In this document: positions 21,748 to 26,794 of the stretch, piece by piece
How the letters are laid out: the number at the start of each line of letters is the position of its first letter
How positions within the stretch are numbered: position 1 is the first letter of the stretch
Source of the DNA: CABMGU01 sp964508495
GTDB taxonomy: Archaea; Nanobdellota; Nanobdellia; Woesearchaeales; ARS49
NCBI GenBank assembly: GCA_964508495.1
Contig: CAZDUA010000037.1
Coordinates: 1-26,794 of the forward strand
Direction: 5' to 3'
DNA length: 26,794 nucleotides
Position numbers and translations under genes: made by a program
Notes under the pieces: generated by a model
Seen by the model: only the letters and a program-made list of their open reading frames with translations
Databases searched by the model: none
Told to the model about the DNA's origin: nothing

Positions 21748-22091
21748 TCTGCACCTTTAGACGGGTCAATCAGAAAGCCTTTTTTAAGAATGTTTTGTCC
21801 TATGAGTACTTTGTATTTCATGTGCTCTCTTTCTGCTATGTTGAATTCTACGTGTCTTAAGTCTCCTGCTATTGAAATGTCTAGTGTGACTACTGGTCTG
21901 TATCTGATGCCGTGCGCGCTTTTTACGCGGGTGTGCTTTAAGGTTGGTCCGAAGTCGAGTTCTTGTGCTAGTGCTTTGTCTATGCTGCTTTTGGTTGCTC
22001 CCGTGTCTACGCGAGCGATGATTTCTTTTTTCCCTTTTTTGCCGAATATAACCACTCTTGTTGTCAGCCCGATGATTATTTTGTTTGTCAT
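21744..22091 (-). CDS. RimB-like retropepsin-type aspartic protease (PF05618-like)
   Basis: A 115-residue single-domain protein. ARVDTGATKSSI places the catalytic Asp at D29 in a D-T-G-A motif, and the C-terminal YKVLIGQNIL matches the second conserved strand of the family once called ATP-dependent zinc proteases and now seen as retropepsin-like. One copy should act as a homodimer. It overlaps the RimK-like gene by 4 nt; the bacterial counterpart RimB reverses RimK-dependent tail addition, so a write/erase pair is plausible. It lies 47 nt downstream of lysS. A TATA-like TTTTTAAG at 22120-22127 would give a leader of only a few nucleotides, so it may also have its own promoter. Confidence 0.83.
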   Translation of the reverse strand: MTNKIIIGLTTRVVIFGKKGKKEIIARVDTGATKSSIDKALAQELDFGPTLKHTRVKSAHGIRYRPVVTLDISIAGDLRHVEFNIAEREHMKYKVLIGQNILKKGFLIDPSKGAE

Positions 22092-22119
22092 TGTTGTTTC
22101 AAATATGGAATATTTGAAG

Positions 22120-22127
22120 CTTAAAAA
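22120..22127 (-). promoter_or_regulatory. TATA-like box for the RimB-RimK pair
   Basis: The minus strand reads TTTTTAAG, 36 nt before the start at 22091, slightly farther than the 30-31 nt seen elsewhere. It would separate the pair from lysS or add to read-through. Confidence 0.4.
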
Positions 22128-22138
22128 TCCATGGATTT

Positions 22139-23611
22139 TTACTGTTTCATGAATGGGAAGAATAATACGTCTCTTATGCTTGGGTTGTTTGTTAAGATCA
22201 TTACCATTCTGTCTATGCCCATGCCCAACCCGCCTGTTGGCGGGAGTCCGTATTCTATCGCTTGTATGAAGTCTTCGTCCATTGGGTGCGCCTCTTCGCT
22301 TCCCGCTTTGAGTTCTTTTGCTTGTGCTTCGAGGAGTTCCCTTTGTCTGACTGGGTCGTTTAGCTCAGAATACGCGTTTGCTATTTCCATTCCTGCGATG
22401 AATGGCTCGAATCTTTCTATGTAGTGTTCTTTCAGGTGCGGTTCTCTGCATGATTTGCACAAAGGAGTGCTTTCTACCGGGTGATGTGTTATGAATGTTG
22501 GTTGTATTAATTTGTCCTCGACTAATTCTTCAAATAATGCCTGCAGTAATTGTCCTTTTGAGTAGTGTTCTTGTACGTCTAATCTGTGTTGTTTGCATAG
22601 TTTGTGCATGTCTTCTCGTGTTACTTTGTCCGCGTCTATTCCCGCAAATTTCTTCAATGCTTCTGCCATGGTGTAGCTCGCCCATGGCTTTTTGACGTCG
22701 ATAGTATGCCCCTGATATTCGAATTTTGTGCTTCCGTGTATTGCTTTTGCTGATGCCACGTATAAGTCCATGACTATTTCTCTCATGTCGTTGAAGTCTG
22801 CGTATGTTTGGTATAATTCAAAACCTGTGAACTCTGGATTGTGTGTTCTGTCTATGTCTTCGTTTCTGAAGTTTTTTGAGAACTCGTATATTTTTTCAAA
22901 TCCGCCGACGATTAATCTTTTATGGTAGAGTTCTGGAGCAATGCGTAAATATACATCCATTTTTAGTGAGTTTAAATGCGATTTAAATGGTTTTGCTGCC
23001 GCTCCTCCGTATTGTGGTTGTAAAATTGGCGTGTCTATTTCTAAAAAGCCTCGTGAGTTCAGCAGTTGTCTTATTGTGTCATAGATTTTTGTTCTTTTTA
23101 CAAATGTGTCTCGTACTGATGGGTTGACGATTAAGTCTACGTATCTTTTCCTGTATCTTTGCTCGATATCAGTCAACCCATGCCATTTCTCTGGCAGTGG
23201 TCGTAGTGATTTGCACAATATCTCGAAGTTTTTCGCCCAGACTGTTATTTCGCCTGTTTTTGTTTTGAATATTGTTCCTTCTATTCCTATCCAGTCGCCT
23301 ACGTCCATCAGTTTTAGTTGGTCGTAGATTTTTGGTAAATCGTCAAATTTGTAGTATGCTTGTACTTTGCCGTGCTGGTCCAGAATGTGCATGAATGTCG
23401 CTTTTCCCATTCTTCGCAGTCCGATTATTCTGCCTGCAACTTTTACTGAGTCTGTTGTGCGTTCTTCTGGCTGTAATCCTTTGTATTTTTCGAGAATTAT
23501 TATTGAATTGTGTGTTGGCTCGTACTTGTAAGGATAGGGGTTTATTCCTAATTTTATCAGGTCTTCTCTTTTTCTTTTCCTCTCTGCAATGAGTTCTTCT
23601 TCGGTTGGCAT
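22139..23611 (-). CDS. lysS: Lysyl-tRNA synthetase, class II
   Basis: A 490-residue class II enzyme charging tRNA-Lys. The N-terminal OB-fold anticodon-binding domain spans about 50-135 (VKVAGRIIGLRRMGKATF, DWIGIEGTIF). Motif 1 is around FLEIDTPILQP (189-199), motif 2 is FRNEDIDRTHNPEFT (248-262), and motif 3 is GGLGMGIDRMVMILT (460-474). FIAGMEIANAYSELNDP is the usual lysine-pocket strand. Just before it, where bacterial enzymes read PLAKxHRE, this one has PLCKSCREPHLKEHY, with an extra short insertion and a CxxC pair (385, 388). Many archaea use the unrelated class I LysRS, so the class II form is informative on lineage. A TATA box lies 30 nt upstream. Confidence 0.96.
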   Translation of the reverse strand: MPTEEELIAERKRKREDLIKLGINPYPYKYEPTHNSIIILEKYKGLQPEERTTDSVKVAGRIIGLRRMGKATFMHILDQHGKVQAYYKFDDLPKIYDQLKLMDVGDWIGIEGTIFKTKTGEITVWAKNFEILCKSLRPLPEKWHGLTDIEQRYRKRYVDLIVNPSVRDTFVKRTKIYDTIRQLLNSRGFLEIDTPILQPQYGGAAAKPFKSHLNSLKMDVYLRIAPELYHKRLIVGGFEKIYEFSKNFRNEDIDRTHNPEFTGFELYQTYADFNDMREIVMDLYVASAKAIHGSTKFEYQGHTIDVKKPWASYTMAEALKKFAGIDADKVTREDMHKLCKQHRLDVQEHYSKGQLLQALFEELVEDKLIQPTFITHHPVESTPLCKSCREPHLKEHYIERFEPFIAGMEIANAYSELNDPVRQRELLEAQAKELKAGSEEAHPMDEDFIQAIEYGLPPTGGLGMGIDRMVMILTNNPSIRDVLFFPFMKQ

Positions 23612-23633
23612 AGAACAATTTAGTAGAAGTGTG

Positions 23634-23641
23634 TTTTTAAA
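23634..23641 (-). promoter_or_regulatory. TATA box for lysS
   Basis: The minus strand reads TTTAAAAA, first base 30 nt before the ATG at 23611; a leaderless lysS mRNA is predicted despite the upstream gene on the same strand. Confidence 0.6.
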
Positions 23642-23652
23642 GCTTTTGAGAA

Positions 23653-24054
23653 TTATGCTATTTCGCGTGTACCGAGAAATACATCGATTACTTTTGTTTC
23701 GTGCCCGTGGCGTGAGAAGTTTGCTCTTTCTGGTTCAAACTTTTCGACAAGATATCCTAGGTTGACTGTTTGTCCTTCTACTGATTTATAGTCTCTTTTA
23801 GCAAATACTTCTTGGTAGCGTTTTAGTTTTTCTATTCTAACCATGTCTCTGACGTATCGCGGATCGTTTGTCGCTTTCTGCTTGCCTTCGTACATTTTGT
23901 GTAATTGGTCAAAGTCTCCTTCGCAGAGTTGCATGCATTCTTGAATAAGTCTTGCTTCGTACTCAGTTATTTGTGATTCATAGAATTTCTTTAATTTTGA
24001 ATCTATTCCATCTTCAGGTCTTCCATTAAGTCCCATATGTTCGTCTGATACCAC
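23653..24054 (-). CDS. Small, probably helical protein of unknown function
   Basis: A 133-residue soluble protein of unrecognised family. Its first two thirds are charged and helical (SKLKKFYESQITEYEARLI, VRIEKLKRYQEVFAKRDY) and the last third is mixed (VNLGYLVEKFEPERANF, ETKVIDVFLG). Two Cys lie close together in CMQLCEGDF. The start at 24054 is a GTG, supported by a TATA box exactly 30 nt upstream; the first internal ATG is six codons later. It lies 41 nt upstream of lysS on the same strand, but both have their own promoter, so co-regulation is uncertain. Confidence 0.6.
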   Translation of the reverse strand: MVSDEHMGLNGRPEDGIDSKLKKFYESQITEYEARLIQECMQLCEGDFDQLHKMYEGKQKATNDPRYVRDMVRIEKLKRYQEVFAKRDYKSVEGQTVNLGYLVEKFEPERANFSRHGHETKVIDVFLGTREIA

Positions 24055-24076
24055 AGCACATATTGTGTTTCAGTGG

Positions 24077-24084
24077 TTTATAAA
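24077..24084 (-). promoter_or_regulatory. TATA box for the 133-residue protein
   Basis: TTTATAAA, first minus-strand base 30 nt before the GTG at 24054. It decides the non-ATG start. Confidence 0.65.
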
Positions 24085-24119
24085 TCTTTCCCCTTGTCGT
24101 CATAAGGAAAGTCAAAAGG

Positions 24120-24127
24120 TTTATAAA
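24120..24127 (+). promoter_or_regulatory. TATA box for the kinase-like/HAD operon
   Basis: TTTATAAA, 52 nt before the ATG at 24172. Transcription should start near 24150, giving a leader of about 22 nt with a G-rich run (24163-24170) right in front of the start codon. Confidence 0.6.
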
Positions 24128-24171
24128 GGGTAGTTTAAACTTACTTACTGTGGAGTTACAACGGGGGGAGT

Positions 24172-26262
24172 ATGCCTGAATCTGATAATAGCTTGGAGGG
24201 ACGACTTGCAGTAGTTTCTAGTGATGCGAACTTTCCAGCTATTCAGAGTGTTCTTAGTTTTCCGTATAATCTGCCTGGAATAAAAGATATTGTTCAAGTC
24301 AAAACTCTGGATAAGACTGTTTTTGATGCTTTTACTGCGATTGTTATCGCAGAAAGACCGCAGTTGGACAGCGATTTATTATCGGCGAATTTGATCGTTC
24401 CGGTTATTTATTACGCGAGTGATGAGAGTATTCTTGCAGAGATGAATGCCAAGCCTGAGGAGCTCACTGTTGCGAGAGACTTGTTTTTGCATGATAAGAA
24501 TTTGTTTGAGATTTGTAGCAATGCCACGCTTTTTCCAACAATTATTCAAGCAACTGAAGCTCACACTAAAATTAAAACGTATCTTCAAAAGAATGCAACT
24601 GGAATGAAAATTTTGCAGCGCCAGAACCCTCCTCGATTTAGGAACGCTCTTGCGGTTGCTGACCGCTATGAGCAGTCTTTGCGAACGCTTGACGCGTTGA
24701 ATCGCGAGCTTCCCGCGCATAGGGCCATGTGGGGCACTATTGTCCAGTTTATGCTTGAGTACGACCGCACTGGCGACCCTGAGCTTGCCCGCAAGCTTGC
24801 TCCTGTTGTTTCTTCTTTCCTTGATTCATATCCGGATTATATGCTTGATGATAAAGCAGTTCGTGTGATGGGCGAGGGCGAGACCGGAGAGGAGCCTGTT
24901 GGAAAAGTCGCTGATGAGCATGGTTTAATTCCTGGCGACCAGCAGTTTTTGATGTTCCGGGAGTTTAAGCCAAGAGGCAATTTGACGGCGAAAGTGGTCG
25001 CAGAGCAGAAGTCAAAGGATTCAAAATTCTTTGTTCAGCATCGCAAAATGTTTAAGACTCCTGTTATTCTGCGCCCGCTGAATTTTGCTGATATTCCTGG
25101 TTCGAAGCGTGACTCTTCTTTCACAATAATGCAGTATGTACGAGGAACGCCTGTTTACAAGGTGTTGTTGAAGATTAATGACGCCTTCAAGAACGAAACT
25201 GATGAGAATGGGAGAGCCAAACTGCATCTTTTCAGAAAGTCTTTGCTTGAACAGCATGTTGATGATGCTGCTTTTTTTATCAACAAACTGCCAAACCCTG
25301 TTGGTGTTAAGAAGCCGTCTCCTTCAGAGCTGATTGATTATTATCGTGCTCGCGTTGCTGATATTCCTGATGCCTTTTCGAAGAGAACTTCTGTTGTGTA
25401 CAGTGATGATGAGAAGTCTTTGTGGGGCGAGGCAACCAAAGTTTTTGGTGCTATGAGTGTTGCGCCCCATCACATTGTGAGAAATCGTGATACTTCTTTG
25501 GCAAACGCAGGATTGTATAATGTTTTCACAAAACAAAGCGTTGATGATTGGCTGGAAATCTTTGGAGTTACGGCTCGTGACAAAATTAATCATGATGAGC
25601 TCGCAGAGCGGTTCAATAATTTTGACTTACAGACAAGATATGGCCATGCATTGGAAGACGTGTGCCAGATTGCGACTTTCTACGAGGCTTCTTTTGTTTT
25701 CAGGAATAAGTCAGGCGGATTTACTGCTGATAATGTTTTAAAATTGCGTGATCATTTCTTTGATAAAATTGAGAATAAGGATATTACTAAGGATTTGAAG
25801 AATGATGATATTACATTCTATCTGATGCTTGTTTACCGCGCAGTGCGCAAGATGCAGTTGTTTACTGATTATTGGGAGCGTACTTGTGAGGCATTTGACG
25901 ACAAGCGTGTCACGCAGCACCGTTATAACGAGCGTAAGTCGCGTTTTGCTGATAACATCAAGCACCATTACTATCTAGCGCACACTTTATGCCACAAGCT
26001 GGGCTTGGAGCTTGCTAGAAAGTATCCTGAAGTAAGGGGCAGTCCTTACAAGATTACTTCTCACGCCATAGATATGAATGAACAGCAGGCAAAGGACCTC
26101 TTGACGAAATTAAGTGATGGCAGGGAAGGCCCTGAGACGAATTTGATGCGCCTCCACGCAATGCGTTACTCGCTGGAAAAGATCGGGGACCATTTCAGCA
26201 GCCGTTCTTTAAAGCATTATTATCCTACAATGCCTGCGCAGAATAAGCCAGAGGCGCAATGA
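24172..26262 (+). CDS. Large protein with a divergent kinase/APH-like phosphotransferase domain
   Basis: A 696-residue soluble protein that was not recognised as a whole. The first ~100 residues alternate strands and helices (RLAVVSSD, AFTAIVIAERP, VPVIYYASDES) and might be a degenerate receiver-like domain. A central part looks like a protein-kinase/aminoglycoside-phosphotransferase fold: TAKVV with K274 as candidate ATP-binding Lys, a hinge-like FTIMQYVRGTPVYK (M320), the catalytic-loop pattern RDTSLAN (D440, N445, the D-x4-N spacing of kinases), and VDDW (D458-D459) at the distance expected for the metal-binding Asp. The C-terminal third is helical. The last codons overlap the HAD gene (ATGA). 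Kinase assignment is an inference from motif spacing; substrate unknown. Confidence 0.65.
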   Translation: MPESDNSLEGRLAVVSSDANFPAIQSVLSFPYNLPGIKDIVQVKTLDKTVFDAFTAIVIAERPQLDSDLLSANLIVPVIYYASDESILAEMNAKPEELTVARDLFLHDKNLFEICSNATLFPTIIQATEAHTKIKTYLQKNATGMKILQRQNPPRFRNALAVADRYEQSLRTLDALNRELPAHRAMWGTIVQFMLEYDRTGDPELARKLAPVVSSFLDSYPDYMLDDKAVRVMGEGETGEEPVGKVADEHGLIPGDQQFLMFREFKPRGNLTAKVVAEQKSKDSKFFVQHRKMFKTPVILRPLNFADIPGSKRDSSFTIMQYVRGTPVYKVLLKINDAFKNETDENGRAKLHLFRKSLLEQHVDDAAFFINKLPNPVGVKKPSPSELIDYYRARVADIPDAFSKRTSVVYSDDEKSLWGEATKVFGAMSVAPHHIVRNRDTSLANAGLYNVFTKQSVDDWLEIFGVTARDKINHDELAERFNNFDLQTRYGHALEDVCQIATFYEASFVFRNKSGGFTADNVLKLRDHFFDKIENKDITKDLKNDDITFYLMLVYRAVRKMQLFTDYWERTCEAFDDKRVTQHRYNERKSRFADNIKHHYYLAHTLCHKLGLELARKYPEVRGSPYKITSHAIDMNEQQAKDLLTKLSDGREGPETNLMRLHAMRYSLEKIGDHFSSRSLKHYYPTMPAQNKPEAQ

Positions 26263-26794
26263 ACGGCCTTTCACACATCTGGTTTGATGTTGATGGAACT
26301 CTTTACAGGCAGAATGAGGAATTGGAAGCGCGCATTTTCAACGCAATGTTTAATACTGTCTCAAAATTATTAAAAATTAGTCTTGATGAAACCACAAAAT
26401 TGTATGAGTCTCTGTATAGGCAAACTGAATCACACACGAAGACTTTTGAAAGGCTTGGCTTGCCTGCTGACGCTGCAAGAAAGGCGTATAATCATACAAA
26501 TATTGCAGATTATGTTGGAGAAGATACAATGCTTATTAAGATGTTTGACTTTTTTGCAAGCCTGGAAATCCCTTGTTCTATATATTCTAATAATTATTCC
26601 GGCACCGTTGATGCAGTGGTTACCAAACTCGGGATTGAGAAGAATGGAAAGCGCATATTGTTTAAAATTCCCGGCGAGTTTTTCCCTAAGAGTTCGGAGG
26701 AGCCATATGTTAGGCCGGTGAATGTCTCAGTGGAAACCGATACGACGAAAGTTGAGCCGGAGAACGCTTCAAAAGGACCCGATACTTCAAAAGT
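26259..26794 (+). CDS. HAD-family phosphatase, 3' partial
   Basis: The first 178 codons of a HAD hydrolase that runs off the right edge. Motif I is WFDVDGTLY with the nucleophile D10 and D12; a helical cap follows (about 18-90), and motif II is the Ser110 of IYSNNYSG, resembling pyrimidine 5'-nucleotidase/SDT1-like members. The expected Lys of motif III may be in FFPKSSEEPY. After that the sequence turns into a polar, Thr/Glu/Lys/Pro-rich stretch (about 150-178) instead of the usual GD strand, suggesting an insertion or a diverged tail. Its ATG overlaps the upstream stop, so the two are translationally coupled; a kinase-like/phosphatase pair on one substrate is possible. Confidence 0.8.
   Translation, partial: MNGLSHIWFDVDGTLYRQNEELEARIFNAMFNTVSKLLKISLDETTKLYESLYRQTESHTKTFERLGLPADAARKAYNHTNIADYVGEDTMLIKMFDFFASLEIPCSIYSNNYSGTVDAVVTKLGIEKNGKRILFKIPGEFFPKSSEEPYVRPVNVSVETDTTKVEPENASKGPDTSK

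Noticed and set aside
26383..26721. 112-residue plus-strand frame at the right edge
   Set aside because: It overlaps the HAD phosphatase in another frame; the HAD frame has DxDGT and SNN motifs and an ATGA junction.
1..26794. tRNA, rRNA, CRISPR array or insertion sequence
   Set aside because: I looked for TTCRA-type T-loops in intergenic gaps, evenly spaced direct repeats and transposase motifs and saw none; the few T-loop-like words are inside coding regions. A tRNAscan and a covariance-model search would be decisive.

Overview
The window looks like chromosomal DNA from a DPANN-type archaeon, most likely of the Woesearchaeota/Pacearchaeota kind (lineage inferred). Archaeal signs are an SRP54 GTPase, a diphthamide-pathway amidase (Dph6), PIG-V-, PMT- and ArnT-like membrane glycosyltransferases, and TATA boxes whose first base lies 30-31 nt before the start codon of most genes, which means leaderless mRNAs. 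Lysyl-tRNA synthetase is the class II form, which is common in such archaea but not in Euryarchaeota generally. Coding density is very high, with many 4-nt or abutting gene junctions. No rRNA, tRNA, CRISPR array, transposase or phage gene was seen.

Layout. 1-4353: the 3' part of a giant secreted, Cys-rich, PT-linker protein with an alpha/beta-hydrolase domain and a C-terminal membrane anchor; its reading frame is open through the left edge. 4379-14241: a surface-glycan locus with an SMR/EamA-like small transporter, four polytopic GT-C-type proteins (one a two-module fusion), a GT2 glycosyltransferase, a sugar-nucleotide epimerase and a SAM methyltransferase. 14357-15570: a small zinc-ribbon protein with an unusually long predicted leader, and a DUF2156/GNAT-like protein. 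15712-18481: a coiled-coil membrane protein, SRP54 and two small unknown proteins. 18482-20069 (minus): an overlapping Dph6 - class I glutamine amidotransferase - Cys-rich lipoprotein operon. 20132-20677: a pilin-like Cys-rich exported protein. 20674-24054 (minus): an unknown protein, lysyl-tRNA synthetase, a RimB-like retropepsin and a RimK-like ATP-grasp ligase with an AbrB-like tail. 24172 to the right edge: a large protein with kinase/APH-like motifs overlapping a HAD phosphatase that runs off the window.

How the parts may work together. The glycan locus could build and transfer sugars to exported proteins, and the Thr/Pro linkers of the giant neighbour are plausible O-glycan acceptors. 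The other clusters concern translation and its modification: SRP targeting, tRNA-Lys charging, diphthamide on EF2, and RimK-type amino-acid ligation with a partner protease. The strongest leads for undescribed biology are the glutaminase-Dph6 pair, the RimB/RimK-AbrB pair, the kinase-like/HAD pair, the zinc-ribbon gene bracketed by a repeated 14-nt motif, and the double GT-C fusion.
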